NCBI RefSeq assembly: GCF_023184515.1
Contig: NZ_JAAHBP010000013.1
Coordinates: forward strand, 216,140-280,139
Origin: Streptomyces sp. D2-8
GTDB lineage: Bacteria; Actinomycetota; Actinomycetes; Streptomycetales; Streptomycetaceae
Direction of reading: 5' to 3'
Length of the DNA stretch: 64,000 nucleotides
Below the pieces are notes generated by a model. The model saw only the letters and a list, made by a program, of their open reading frames with translations, did no database searches and was not told the origin of the DNA. Made by a program: the position numbers and the translations under genes. Shown here piece after piece: positions 22,867-37,276 of the stretch (positions are counted from its first letter, which is position 1; every line of letters begins with the position of its first letter).

Positions 22867-23256
22867 ATGGCGAAGCTCAGCCAGGAAGACCTGCTCGCGC
22901 AGTTCGAGGAGATGACCCTCATCGAGCTCTCCGAGTTCGTGAAGGCGTTCGAGGAGAAGTTCGACGTCACCGCCGCCGCTGCCGCGCCGGTCGTCGTCGC
23001 CGGTGGTGCCGCTGGTGGCGCCGCTGCCGAGGCCGCTGAGGAGCAGGACGAGTTCGACGTCATCCTCACGGGTGCCGGAGACAAGAAGATCCAGGTCATC
23101 AAGGTCGTGCGTGAGCTGACCTCCCTGGGTCTGAAGGAGGCCAAGGACCTCGTGGACGGCGCCCCGAAGCCCGTTCTCGAGAAGGTCGCCAAGGACGCCG
23201 CCGAGAAGGCCGCCGAGTCCCTCAAGGGCGCCGGCGCCTCCGTCGAGGTCAAGTAA
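22867..23256 (+). CDS. rplL: 50S ribosomal protein L7/L12
   Basis: A 129-residue flexible stalk protein that recruits translational GTPases. It has the N-terminal dimerisation domain MAKLSQEDLLAQFEEMTLIE, an Ala/Gly hinge and the C-terminal domain EFDVILTGAGDKKIQVIKVV with GLKEAKDLVDGAPKPV. Two hairpins follow the stop. Confidence 0.97.
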   Translation: MAKLSQEDLLAQFEEMTLIELSEFVKAFEEKFDVTAAAAAPVVVAGGAAGGAAAEAAEEQDEFDVILTGAGDKKIQVIKVVRELTSLGLKEAKDLVDGAPKPVLEKVAKDAAEKAAESLKGAGASVEVK

Positions 23257-23283
23257 CACCTCTCGGATCCGCCAGGATCCACG

Positions 23284-23355
23284 ACACGTCCGACTGGACG
23301 TGTAACGCGTAAGCGCCGAAGAGCGATCATCCATCCGGGTGGTCGCTCTTCGGCG
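23284..23355 (+). terminator. Two hairpins after rplL
   Basis: An 8-bp stem ACACGTCC/GGACGTGT with loop GACT (23284-23303) is followed by a 13-bp stem (23314-23326 with 23343-23355) and then TTCTCG. There is no strong U-run. They may attenuate or process the transcript before rpoB. Confidence 0.6.
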
Positions 23356-23454
23356 TTCTCGGGGGTCGGCCACGGTTGCCTTGAACCCTCAGTGGCGGGG
23401 GGTATGGTGATCTTCGTCGTGTCTCCGGGCGGCCCCGGATCGGGCAGGGGGGCC

Positions 23455-23483
23455 TTGACGAACCGCACGCAGCGCGCAATTCT
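23455..23483 (+). promoter_or_regulatory. Candidate upstream rpoB promoter
   Basis: TTGACG (23455-23460), a 17-base spacer and AATTCT (23478-23483). It would give a leader of about 340 bases. Confidence 0.4.
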
Positions 23484-23619
23484 CAGGACGCGTCGTCACA
23501 AGGATCCGAATCCGAGGCATGGATCGACGACGAAGAGGGCAGTACTAACGTGCGTTGAGGGCAGCGCCTTGTCGCAGGAGTGGAACAACGAGGGTGAACA
23601 CGGGTTTCACGACCCGCAC

Positions 23620-23648
23620 TGGACATCAGTGTGCCAAGTGGCTACACT
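23620..23648 (+). promoter_or_regulatory. Main rpoB-rpoC promoter
   Basis: TGGACA (23620-23625), exactly 17 bases, then TACACT (23643-23648): a strong vegetative-type promoter. The resulting leader of about 175 bases contains a CCCCTG/CAGGGG hairpin near 23676-23696. No gene is seen in the 573 bases between rplL and rpoB. Confidence 0.7.
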
Positions 23649-23829
23649 GACCCTTTGCGCTGCCTGTTAGCTGTCCCCTGCCCGTCACCAGGGGTCTGCC
23701 CTCGCCCGAGCATCGACGACAAGACATGTCTGACCTGGCCATACGGCTGGACCGACACAGCTTGTCTCTGTGTACGGGAGAGGGGCCGGTACGCGCGTAG
23801 TGAGTCCGAGCCCTCGGAAGGACCCCCTC

Positions 23830-26800
23830 TTGGCCGCCTCGCGCAACGCCTCGACCGCGAATACGAACAACGCCGCCAGCACTGCCCCGCTGCGCATCTC
23901 TTGTGCAAAGATCAAGGAGCCTCTCGAGGTTCCGAACCTGCTCGCGCTGCAGACCGAGAGCTTCGACTGGCTGCTCGGCAACACGGCCTGGCAGAGTCGG
24001 GTCGAGGAGGCTCTCGAGAACGGTCAGGATGTCCCCACCAAGTCCGGGCTCGAGGAGATCTTCGAGGAGATCTCCCCGATCGAGGACTTCAGCGGGTCGA
24101 TGTCGCTGACCTTCCGCGACCACCGCTTCGAGCCGCCGAAGAACTCCATCGACGAGTGCAAGGAGCGCGACTTCACGTACGCGGCCCCGCTCTTCGTCAC
24201 CGCCGAGTTCACCAACAACGAGACCGGCGAGATCAAGTCCCAGACGGTCTTCATGGGCGACTTCCCGCTCATGACGAACAAGGGCACCTTCGTCATCAAC
24301 GGCACCGAGCGTGTCGTGGTGTCGCAGCTCGTCCGTTCGCCCGGTGTCTACTTCGACTCCTCCATCGACAAGACGTCCGACAAGGACATCTTCTCCGCCA
24401 AGATCATCCCGTCCCGGGGTGCCTGGCTGGAGATGGAGATCGACAAGCGCGACATGGTCGGTGTCCGCATCGACCGCAAGCGCAAGCAGTCCGTCACCGT
24501 CCTGCTCAAGGCGCTCGGCTGGACCACCGAGCAGATCCTCGAGGAGTTCGGCGAGTACGAGTCCATGCGCGCCACCCTGGAGAAGGACCACACCCAGGGC
24601 CAGGACGACGCGCTGCTCGACATCTACCGCAAGCTGCGTCCGGGCGAGCCCCCCACGCGTGAGGCCGCGCAGACGCTGCTCGAGAACCTCTACTTCAACC
24701 CCAAGCGCTACGACCTGGCCAAGGTCGGCCGCTACAAGGTCAACAAGAAGCTGGGTGCGGACGCTCCGCTGGACGCGGGCATCCTGACCGTCGAGGACAT
24801 CATCTCGACGATCAAGTACCTGGTGAAGCTGCACGCGGGCGAGATCGAGACGGTCGGCGACAGCGGTACGAACATCGTCGTCGAGACCGACGACATCGAC
24901 CACTTCGGCAACCGCCGCCTGCGCAGCGTGGGCGAGCTCATCCAGAACCAGGTCCGTACGGGTCTGGCGCGTATGGAGCGTGTCGTCCGCGAGCGGATGA
25001 CGACCCAGGACGTCGAGGCGATCACGCCGCAGACCCTGATCAACATCCGGCCGGTCGTCGCCTCCATCAAGGAGTTCTTCGGCACCAGCCAGCTGTCGCA
25101 GTTCATGGACCAGAACAACCCGCTGTCGGGTCTCACCCACAAGCGCCGTCTGTCGGCCCTTGGCCCGGGTGGTCTCTCCCGTGAGCGGGCCGGCTTCGAG
25201 GTCCGTGACGTGCACCCCTCGCACTACGGCCGCATGTGCCCGATCGAGACGCCCGAAGGCCCGAACATCGGTCTGATCGGCTCGCTCGCCTCCTACGGCC
25301 GGGTCAACGCGTTCGGTTTCGTCGAGACCCCGTACCGCAAGGTGTTCGAGGGCCAGGTCACCGACGAGGTCGACTACCTGACCGCCGACGAGGAGGACCG
25401 CTTCGTCATCGCGCAGGCCAACGCGCCGCTGACGGACGACCTCCGCTTCGCCGAGGCCCGCGTGCTGGTCCGCCGTAAGGGCGGCGAGGTCGACTACGTC
25501 ACCGGCGAGGACGTGGACTACATGGACGTCTCGCCGCGCCAGATGGTGTCGGTCGCGACGGCCATGATCCCCTTCCTCGAGCACGACGACGCCAACCGTG
25601 CCCTCATGGGCGCGAACATGATGCGTCAGGCCGTGCCGCTGATTAAGTCCGAGGCCCCGCTCGTCGGCACCGGCATGGAGTACCGCTCCGCGGTCGACGC
25701 CGGCGACGTGGTCAAGGCCGAGAAGCCCGGTGTGGTCCAGGAGGTCTCCGCGGACTACATCACCACCGCCAACGACGACGGCACGTACATCACGTACCGC
25801 CTGGCCAAGTTCGCCCGCTCCAACCAGGGCACCTCGGTCAACCAGAAGGTCATCGTCAACGAGGGCGACCGGATCATCGAGGGCCAGGTCCTCGCCGACG
25901 GTCCGGCCACCCAGAACGGCGAGATGGCGCTCGGCAAGAACCTGCTGGTCGCGTTCATGCCGTGGGAGGGTCACAACTACGAGGACGCGATCATCCTGTC
26001 GCAGCGCCTCGTGCAGGACGACGTCCTCTCCTCGATCCACATCGAGGAGCACGAGGTCGACGCCCGTGACACCAAGCTCGGCCCGGAGGAGATCACCCGG
26101 GACATCCCGAACGTCTCCGAGGAGGTCCTCGCCGACCTCGACGAGCGCGGCATCATCCGTATCGGTGCCGAGGTCGTCGCCGGCGACATCCTCGTCGGCA
26201 AGGTCACGCCCAAGGGTGAGACCGAGCTGACCCCCGAGGAGCGCCTGCTCCGCGCGATCTTCGGTGAGAAGGCGCGCGAGGTGCGCGACACCTCGCTGAA
26301 GGTGCCGCACGGCGAGATCGGCAAGGTCATCGGCGTCCGCGTCTTCGACCGCGAGGAGGGCGACGAGCTTCCCCCCGGTGTGAACCAGCTGGTGCGCGTG
26401 TACGTGGCGCAGAAGCGCAAGATCACCGACGGTGACAAGCTCGCCGGCCGTCACGGCAACAAGGGCGTCATCTCGAAGATCCTGCCGATCGAGGACATGC
26501 CGTTCCTGGAGGACGGCACCCCGGTCGACATCATCCTCAACCCGCTGGGTGTCCCGTCCCGAATGAACCCGGGACAGGTCCTGGAGATCCACCTCGGCTG
26601 GCTCGCCAGCCGCGGCTGGGACGTCTCCGGCCTCGCGGACGACTGGGCGCAGCGCCTGCAGGCCATCGAGGCCGACCAGGTCGCGCCGGGCACCAACGTC
26701 GCCACCCCCGTCTTCGACGGTGCGCGTGAGGACGAGCTGGCCGGTCTGCTGAACCACACCATCCCGAACCGCGACGGCGAGCGCATGGTGCTCCCGACCG

Positions 26801-27315
26801 GTAAGGCGCCGCTGTTCGACGGCCGCTCCGGCGAGCCGTTCCCGGAGCCGATCTCGGTCGGCTACATGTACATCCTCAAGCTGCACCACCTGGTCGACGA
26901 CAAGCTGCACGCCCGGTCGACCGGTCCGTACTCGATGATCACCCAGCAGCCGCTGGGTGGTAAGGCCCAGTTCGGTGGCCAGCGCTTCGGTGAGATGGAG
27001 GTGTGGGCGCTGGAGGCTTACGGCGCCGCGTACGCCCTCCAGGAGCTGCTGACCATCAAGTCCGACGACGTCACCGGCCGCGTGAAGGTCTACGAGGCCA
27101 TCGTCAAGGGCGAGAACATTCCCGAGCCCGGCATCCCCGAGTCCTTCAAGGTGCTCATCAAGGAGATGCAGTCCCTGTGCCTCAACGTGGAGGTGCTGTC
27201 CTCGGACGGCATGTCCATCGAGATGCGCGACACCGACGAGGACGTCTTCCGCGCTGCGGAGGAGCTTGGCATCGACCTGTCCCGGCGTGAGCCGAGCAGC
27301 GTCGAAGAGGTCTGA
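23830..27315 (+). CDS. rpoB: RNA polymerase beta subunit
   Basis: The 1161-residue catalytic beta subunit. The TTG at 23830 is chosen: it follows GGAAGGA by 7 bases and gives the standard Streptomyces N-terminus AASRNASTANTNNAAS; frames upstream are unsupported. The rifampicin pocket reads GTSQLSQFMDQNNPLSGLTH followed by KRRLSALGPGGLSRERA. The Asp, His and Ser that are usually mutated in resistance (E. coli 516, 526, 531) are all wild type, so a rifampicin-sensitive enzyme is expected. GDKLAGRHGNKGV and the C-terminal clamp motif are intact. Confidence 0.98.
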   Translation: MAASRNASTANTNNAASTAPLRISCAKIKEPLEVPNLLALQTESFDWLLGNTAWQSRVEEALENGQDVPTKSGLEEIFEEISPIEDFSGSMSLTFRDHRFEPPKNSIDECKERDFTYAAPLFVTAEFTNNETGEIKSQTVFMGDFPLMTNKGTFVINGTERVVVSQLVRSPGVYFDSSIDKTSDKDIFSAKIIPSRGAWLEMEIDKRDMVGVRIDRKRKQSVTVLLKALGWTTEQILEEFGEYESMRATLEKDHTQGQDDALLDIYRKLRPGEPPTREAAQTLLENLYFNPKRYDLAKVGRYKVNKKLGADAPLDAGILTVEDIISTIKYLVKLHAGEIETVGDSGTNIVVETDDIDHFGNRRLRSVGELIQNQVRTGLARMERVVRERMTTQDVEAITPQTLINIRPVVASIKEFFGTSQLSQFMDQNNPLSGLTHKRRLSALGPGGLSRERAGFEVRDVHPSHYGRMCPIETPEGPNIGLIGSLASYGRVNAFGFVETPYRKVFEGQVTDEVDYLTADEEDRFVIAQANAPLTDDLRFAEARVLVRRKGGEVDYVTGEDVDYMDVSPRQMVSVATAMIPFLEHDDANRALMGANMMRQAVPLIKSEAPLVGTGMEYRSAVDAGDVVKAEKPGVVQEVSADYITTANDDGTYITYRLAKFARSNQGTSVNQKVIVNEGDRIIEGQVLADGPATQNGEMALGKNLLVAFMPWEGHNYEDAIILSQRLVQDDVLSSIHIEEHEVDARDTKLGPEEITRDIPNVSEEVLADLDERGIIRIGAEVVAGDILVGKVTPKGETELTPEERLLRAIFGEKAREVRDTSLKVPHGEIGKVIGVRVFDREEGDELPPGVNQLVRVYVAQKRKITDGDKLAGRHGNKGVISKILPIEDMPFLEDGTPVDIILNPLGVPSRMNPGQVLEIHLGWLASRGWDVSGLADDWAQRLQAIEADQVAPGTNVATPVFDGAREDELAGLLNHTIPNRDGERMVLPTGKAPLFDGRSGEPFPEPISVGYMYILKLHHLVDDKLHARSTGPYSMITQQPLGGKAQFGGQRFGEMEVWALEAYGAAYALQELLTIKSDDVTGRVKVYEAIVKGENIPEPGIPESFKVLIKEMQSLCLNVEVLSSDGMSIEMRDTDEDVFRAAEELGIDLSRREPSSVEEV

Positions 27316-27323
27316 CGGGAGTT

Positions 27324-27350
27324 CGGAGGCCTTCGTGATGAAGGCCTCCG
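27324..27350 (+). other. Hairpin between rpoB and rpoC
   Basis: A perfect 11-bp stem CGGAGGCCTTC (27324-27334 with 27340-27350) with loop GTGAT and no U-tract. It lies inside the operon, so RNA processing or partial attenuation is more likely than full termination. Confidence 0.6.
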
Positions 27351-27409
27351 GCCCCAGGACCCCCGTATCAGACCCCATGACTTACAACCCTGAGAGGGAT
27401 TGACGCATA

Positions 27410-31309
<3,900 letters not shown>

Positions 31310-31326
31310 GCGGGTCGCTTGAGTCT

Positions 31327-31360
31327 GAAGGGCGGTCACCCTGCGGGGTGGCCGCCCTTC
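31327..31360 (+). terminator. Terminator of rpoB-rpoC
   Basis: A 15-bp stem with one T-G pair (31327-31341 with 31346-31360) closed by TGCG. GC-rich, no U-run, 17 bases past the rpoC stop. Confidence 0.75.
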
Positions 31361-31583
31361 GGCGTTCCCGGGAGCCGGCGTCCCGGGTGGGACGGGCCAG
31401 GACGCCGCTCCTGCGGGCCCGCGGCGCGTCCGGGGAGTGCGGCGAGGTCGAGGTGTGTCCCCGCGCGGGAGCGCGTCTGTGGGCCGCCTGGCCGACATGC
31501 GGCGCCTTGCCGTCGACGCACCGGTGCCGGAAGCGCCGCTTCGGCGCATCATGGAAGGACTCCGGCCCCCGGGGAGGTGCTCC

Positions 31584-32105
31584 GTGTCGCAGCCGCCTTA
31601 TCCGTCCTGGCAGCCCTGGCAGGGCTCTGGTGCCCCTTCGATGCTCGCGTCGCATGCCGATCGGGAGCGGGCCGTGGATGTGCTCAGAGCCGGGTACGGC
31701 GAGGGGCGGATGGAGCAGGGCGAGTTCGAGCAGCGGGTCGGGCGGGCGTATGCGGCGCGGACCGTGGGGGAGCTGGCGCTGCTCGTCGCGGATCTGCCGC
31801 AGGGGCCGCTGCCGCAGTCGGCGTCGGTGGTGCCCGTGCCGGCGACGTTCATGCCCGTGCCGCGGCCGCGGACCAACGGGAAGGCCGTCGCGGCCGGGGT
31901 GTGCGGACTGCTGTGCCTGCCGACCATGGGGCTGACCGGGATCCCGGCCATCGTGCTGGGGCATGTGGCCCGGGCCGAGATCCGCAGCCGTGGTGAGCTG
32001 GGGGACGGGCTCGCGCTGACCGGTCTCGTGCTCGGGTGGTTGTCCACGGCAAGCTGGGCACTCGTTCTGGTGTTGCTCACGGTGGTGTCCGTCGTAGCAT
32101 CGTGA
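31584..32105 (+). CDS. DUF1707-DUF4190 membrane protein
   Basis: A 173-residue protein. After a Pro-rich start it carries the DUF1707 SHOCT-like motif (SHADRERAVDVLRAGYGEGR, MEQGEFEQRVGRAYAARTVG), then a DUF4190-type pair of membrane helices (AGVCGLLCLPTMGLTGIPAI and WLSTASWALVLVLLTVVSVV). Function is unknown; such proteins are common in actinomycetes. The GTG at 31584 follows GGGGAGGTG by about 5 bases; the longer frame from 31437 lacks an RBS. It lies alone between rpoC and the str operon. Confidence 0.85.
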   Translation: MSQPPYPSWQPWQGSGAPSMLASHADRERAVDVLRAGYGEGRMEQGEFEQRVGRAYAARTVGELALLVADLPQGPLPQSASVVPVPATFMPVPRPRTNGKAVAAGVCGLLCLPTMGLTGIPAIVLGHVARAEIRSRGELGDGLALTGLVLGWLSTASWALVLVLLTVVSVVAS

Positions 32106-32203
32106 AGGTGTGCATATCGGACACTGGCCGCCGAATTGAAGATCGACAACGGCTCGGGGGCTTGACATGTCCCGCATGGTGATGCGGGCGGGGCCCATTT
32201 GTT
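32106..32203. other. Hairpin upstream of the str operon promoter
   Basis: CCCGCAT-GGTG-ATGCGGG at 32171-32188 is a perfect 7-bp hairpin. It is followed by GGGGCCCATTTGTTTT, weakly U-rich, and may terminate the upstream DUF1707 gene. Confidence 0.5.
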
Positions 32204-32232
32204 TTGACCGCAGCGAATGCGGTAGGTACGCT
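32204..32232 (+). promoter_or_regulatory. str operon (rpsL) promoter
   Basis: TTGACC (32204-32209), 17-base spacer, TACGCT (32227-32232). The leader to rpsL is about 185 bases and shows no open gene. Confidence 0.65.
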
Positions 32233-32426
32233 CAGACCTTGTGCCTGGGGTGTGCCCTGGCTCGCGTGTGTGCCATGAACCGCACGCCGAGCTGACACCG
32301 GCCACCGCAATCTGCGCTTATTTCTGCCTGGCGGCGGGAGTCCGCGGGATTCGACACACCCGACCGCGTGGGTCGGCGACGTTCCAGGTTAGCTTTACCA
32401 TTCGGCACACAGAAACCGGAGAAGTA

Positions 32427-32798
32427 GTGCCTACGATCCAGCAGCTGGTCCGCAAGGGCCGGCAGGACAAGGTCGAGAAGAACAAGACGCCCGCACTCGA
32501 GGGTTCGCCCCAGCGTCGCGGCGTCTGCACGCGTGTGTTCACGACCACCCCGAAGAAGCCGAACTCGGCCCTGCGTAAGGTCGCGCGTGTGCGTCTGACC
32601 AGCGGGATCGAGGTCACCGCTTACATTCCGGGTGAGGGACACAACCTGCAGGAGCACTCCATCGTGCTCGTGCGCGGCGGCCGTGTGAAGGACCTGCCGG
32701 GTGTTCGCTACAAGATCATCCGTGGCTCCCTCGACACCCAGGGTGTCAAGAACCGCAAGCAGGCCCGTTCCCGCTACGGCGCCAAGAAGGAGAAGTAA
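32427..32798 (+). CDS. rpsL: 30S ribosomal protein S12
   Basis: A 123-residue decoding-centre protein. VFTTTPKKPNSALRKVARVR includes the Lys corresponding to K43 and RGGRVKDLPGVRYK the one corresponding to K88. Both are wild type, so streptomycin sensitivity at this locus is expected. The GTG at 32427 gives VPTIQQLVRKGR; the longer frame from 32241 overlaps the promoter. rpsG follows after 2 bases. Confidence 0.98.
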   Translation: MPTIQQLVRKGRQDKVEKNKTPALEGSPQRRGVCTRVFTTTPKKPNSALRKVARVRLTSGIEVTAYIPGEGHNLQEHSIVLVRGGRVKDLPGVRYKIIRGSLDTQGVKNRKQARSRYGAKKEK

Positions 32799-32800
32799 GA

Positions 32801-33271
32801 ATGCCTCGTAAGGGCCCCGCCCCGAAGCGCCCGGTCATCATCGACCCGGTCTACGGTTCTCCTCTGGTGACGTCGCTCATCAACAAGGTGCTGCTGAACG
32901 GCAAGCGCTCCACCGCCGAGCGCATCGTCTACGGTGCCATGGAGGGTCTGCGTGAGAAGACGGGCAACGACCCGATCATCACGCTGAAGCGCGCGCTGGA
33001 GAACATCAAGCCGACCCTCGAGGTCAAGTCCCGCCGTGTCGGTGGTGCGACGTACCAGGTTCCGATCGAGGTCAAGCCCGGTCGCGCCAACACGCTCGCG
33101 CTGCGCTGGCTGGTCGGTTACTCCCGCGCCCGTCGCGAGAAGACCATGACCGAGCGTCTGCTCAACGAACTTCTCGACGCCTCCAACGGCCTCGGTGCCG
33201 CTGTGAAGAAGCGCGAGGACACCCACAAGATGGCCGAGTCCAACAAGGCCTTCGCGCACTACCGCTGGTAG
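32801..33271 (+). CDS. rpsG: 30S ribosomal protein S7
   Basis: A 156-residue head protein that starts 3' domain assembly of 16S rRNA. It begins MPRKGPAPKRPVIIDPVYGS, has VEVKSRRVGGATYQVPIEV-like VKSRRVGGATYQVPIEVKPG, and ends AESNKAFAHYRW. It is the second gene of the str operon and, in many bacteria, its autoregulator. Confidence 0.98.
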   Translation: MPRKGPAPKRPVIIDPVYGSPLVTSLINKVLLNGKRSTAERIVYGAMEGLREKTGNDPIITLKRALENIKPTLEVKSRRVGGATYQVPIEVKPGRANTLALRWLVGYSRARREKTMTERLLNELLDASNGLGAAVKKREDTHKMAESNKAFAHYRW

Positions 33272-33310
33272 TCGCTACCCACATCGAGACCGAGAGAAGA
33301 CTGAAGCCTT

Positions 33311-35437
33311 ATGGCTACCACTTCACTTGACCTGGCCAAGGTCCGCAACATCGGGATCATGGCCCACATCGACGCGGGCAAGACGACCACCACCGAGCGG
33401 ATCCTGTTCTACACCGGCGTGTCGTACAAGATCGGTGAGGTCCACGACGGCGCTGCCACCATGGACTGGATGGAGCAGGAGCAGGAGCGTGGCATCACGA
33501 TCACGTCTGCTGCGACCACCTGTCACTGGCCGCTCGAGGACGACGACTACACCATCAACATCATCGACACCCCGGGTCACGTCGACTTCACCGTCGAGGT
33601 GGAGCGCTCCCTGCGCGTGCTCGACGGTGCCGTGACGGTGTTCGACGGTGTCGCCGGTGTCGAGCCGCAGTCCGAGACGGTGTGGCGTCAGGCCGACCGT
33701 TACGGCGTGCCGCGTATCTGCTTCGTCAACAAGCTGGACCGTACCGGCGCCGAGTTCCACCGCTGCGTGGACATGATCTCGGACCGCCTGGGCGCGCAGC
33801 CGCTGGTCATGCAGCTGCCGATCGGTGCAGAGGCGGACTTCAAGGGCGTCATCGACCTCGTGACGATGAAGGCCCTGGTCTGGTCGGCCGAGGCGACCAA
33901 GGGCGAGATGTACGACACCGTCGACATCCCGGACACCCACGCCGAGGCTGCCGAGGAGTACCGCGGCAAGCTGCTCGAGGCCGTCGCCGAGAACGACGAA
34001 GAGCTGATGGAGCTGTACCTGGAGGGCACCGAGCCCACCGTGGAGCAGCTGTACGCCGCGATCCGTCGTATCACCATCGCGTCCGGCAAGAGCGGCGGCA
34101 CCACCGTCACTCCCGTGTTCTGCGGCACCGCGTTCAAGAACAAGGGCGTTCAGCCCCTGCTCGACGCGGTCGTGCGCTACCTGCCCACCCCGCTCGACGT
34201 CGAGGCCATCGAGGGCCACGACGTCAAGGACCCGGAGCTGGTCGTCGCGCGCAAGCCGTCGGAGGACGAGCCCCTCGCCGCGCTGGCGTTCAAGATCATG
34301 AGCGACCCGCACCTCGGCAAGCTCACCTTCGTCCGCGTGTACTCCGGCCGCCTTGTTTCCGGCACCGCGGTGCTGAACTCGGTGAAGGGCAAGAAGGAGC
34401 GCATCGGCAAGATCTACCGCATGCACGCGAACAAGCGTGAGGAGATCGAGTCGGTGGGCGCCGGCGACATCGTCGCCGTGATGGGTCTCAAGCAGACCAC
34501 CACGGGTGAGACGCTGTCCGACGACAAGAACCCGGTCATCCTGGAGTCCATGGACTTCCCGGCGCCGGTCATCCAGGTCGCCATCGAGCCCAAGTCGAAG
34601 GGCGACCAGGAGAAGCTGGGCGTCGCGATCCAGCGCCTGGCCGAGGAGGACCCGTCGTTCCAGGTCCACTCGGACGAGGAGACGGGCCAGACCATCATCG
34701 GTGGTATGGGCGAGCTGCACCTCGAGGTGCTGGTCGACCGTATGCGCCGTGAGTTCAAGGTCGAGGCCAACGTCGGTAAGCCGCAGGTCGCCTACCGTGA
34801 GACGATCCGCAAGGCCGTCGAGCGCGTGGACTACACCCACAAGAAGCAGACCGGTGGTACCGGTCAGTTCGCCAAGGTGCAGATCGCGATCGAGCCGATC
34901 GAGGGCGGCGACGCCTCGTACGAGTTCGTGAACAAGGTGACCGGTGGTCGCATCCCGAAGGAGTACATCCCTTCGGTCGACGCCGGTGCGCAGGAGGCCA
35001 TGCAGTTCGGCATCCTCGCCGGCTACGAGATGACCGGCGTGCGCGTCACCCTGATCGACGGTGGCTACCACGAGGTCGACTCCTCCGAGCTGGCGTTCAA
35101 GATCGCCGGTTCGCAGGCCTTCAAGGAGGCCGCGCGCAAGGCCAGCCCCGTGCTGCTCGAGCCGATGATGGCCGTCGAGGTCACCACGCCCGAGGACTAC
35201 ATGGGTGAGGTCATCGGCGACATCAACTCCCGCCGTGGTCAGATTCAGGCCATGGAGGAGCGGGCCGGTGCCCGCGTCGTGAAGGGCCTGGTGCCCCTCT
35301 CGGAGATGTTCGGCTACGTCGGAGACCTCCGCAGCAAGACGTCGGGTCGCGCAAGCTACTCGATGCAGTTCGACTCCTACGCCGAGGTTCCCCGGAACGT
35401 CGCCGAGGAGATCATCGCGAAGGCCAAGGGCGAGTAA
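33311..35437 (+). CDS. fusA: Elongation factor G
   Basis: A 708-residue translocation GTPase. Motifs are G1 MAHIDAGKTTTTERILF, the switch I region ERGITITSAATTC, G3 IDTPGHVDFTVEVERS and G4 NKLDRTGAEF. Domains III-V are complete up to RNVAEEIIAKAKGE. The fusidic-acid contact regions show no obvious change. The ATG at 33311 follows AGAGAAGACT. Confidence 0.98.
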   Translation: MATTSLDLAKVRNIGIMAHIDAGKTTTTERILFYTGVSYKIGEVHDGAATMDWMEQEQERGITITSAATTCHWPLEDDDYTINIIDTPGHVDFTVEVERSLRVLDGAVTVFDGVAGVEPQSETVWRQADRYGVPRICFVNKLDRTGAEFHRCVDMISDRLGAQPLVMQLPIGAEADFKGVIDLVTMKALVWSAEATKGEMYDTVDIPDTHAEAAEEYRGKLLEAVAENDEELMELYLEGTEPTVEQLYAAIRRITIASGKSGGTTVTPVFCGTAFKNKGVQPLLDAVVRYLPTPLDVEAIEGHDVKDPELVVARKPSEDEPLAALAFKIMSDPHLGKLTFVRVYSGRLVSGTAVLNSVKGKKERIGKIYRMHANKREEIESVGAGDIVAVMGLKQTTTGETLSDDKNPVILESMDFPAPVIQVAIEPKSKGDQEKLGVAIQRLAEEDPSFQVHSDEETGQTIIGGMGELHLEVLVDRMRREFKVEANVGKPQVAYRETIRKAVERVDYTHKKQTGGTGQFAKVQIAIEPIEGGDASYEFVNKVTGGRIPKEYIPSVDAGAQEAMQFGILAGYEMTGVRVTLIDGGYHEVDSSELAFKIAGSQAFKEAARKASPVLLEPMMAVEVTTPEDYMGEVIGDINSRRGQIQAMEERAGARVVKGLVPLSEMFGYVGDLRSKTSGRASYSMQFDSYAEVPRNVAEEIIAKAKGE

Positions 35438-35593
35438 CGCAGAGCGTCTGCACGCCGTAGGCTTGACTCCGGAGCCTTGAGGGGCATTCCGCCGCAATCG
35501 TGGTGAGAGTGCCCCGGGGCCCGGGCTTTCCAGCAAAGATCACCTGGCGCCGATGAGTAAGGCGTACCAGAACCACTCCCCAGGAGGACCCCA

Positions 35594-36787
<1,194 letters not shown>

Positions 36788-36830
36788 GTCTTCGGACTGG
36801 CTTGAGGGTCTGCTGACCTGAGTGGCTCGA

Positions 36831-36867
36831 AGGGGCCCGTACGACTTCGGTCGTGCGGGCCCCTTTG
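36831..36867 (+). terminator. UUCG terminator of the str operon
   Basis: A 15-bp stem (36831-36845 with 36850-36864) closed by the stable TTCG tetraloop and followed by TTTGCTG. It marks the end of the conserved block and the start of the accessory island. Confidence 0.88.
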
Positions 36868-36898
36868 CTGTTGATCAGGACGGGTCCCGCCCGCACGG

Positions 36899-36922
36899 TT
36901 CAGGATTTGCTGAATTCAGGAT
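36899..36922 (+). promoter_or_regulatory. Probable operator of the CmtR-like gene
   Basis: The 10-bp palindrome CTGAATTCAG (36910-36919) overlaps the second of two direct repeats TTCAGGAT (36899-36906 and 36915-36922, 16 bp apart). A possible TGTACT -10 lies at 36927-36932, so a bound repressor would overlap the promoter. Confidence 0.5.
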
Positions 36923-36940
36923 GCTCTGTACTGTGGTGGG

Positions 36941-37276
36941 ATGCTGACCGTCGCTTCCGACATCGACGTGCTGGCGCGCTTCGGCCGCGCGCTCGCCGAT
37001 CCGATCCGCTGCCGGATCCTCCTTGCGCTGCGCCAAGCCCCGGCCTACCCCGCCGACCTCGCCGACGCACTCGGCGTCTCCCGCACCCGGCTCTCCAACC
37101 ACCTGGCGTGTCTGCGGGACTGCGGCCTCGTGGTGACCGTTCCGGACGGGCGGCGCACCCGCTACGAGCTCGCCGACGAACGTCTCGGCCACGCGCTCGA
37201 CCAGCTGCTCGCCGTAGTGGTCGCGGTCGAGGAGGGCAAGACCTGCCCGGACGCCGCCACGGAGGGCTGCTGCTGA
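36941..37276 (+). CDS. ArsR/SmtB-family metal sensor, CmtR-like
   Basis: A 111-residue winged-helix repressor that should release DNA when it binds metal. The recognition helix reads VSRTRLSNHLACLRDCGLVV. Its two Cys, four apart, match Cys57 and Cys61 of Mycobacterium tuberculosis CmtR, and a third Cys in EGKTCPD sits where CmtR has Cys102; these three bind Cd(II)/Pb(II) in CmtR. The C-terminus adds GCC. The stop overlaps the ATG of a CDF exporter, its likely target. Start ATG 36941. Confidence 0.88.
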   Translation: MLTVASDIDVLARFGRALADPIRCRILLALRQAPAYPADLADALGVSRTRLSNHLACLRDCGLVVTVPDGRRTRYELADERLGHALDQLLAVVVAVEEGKTCPDAATEGCC

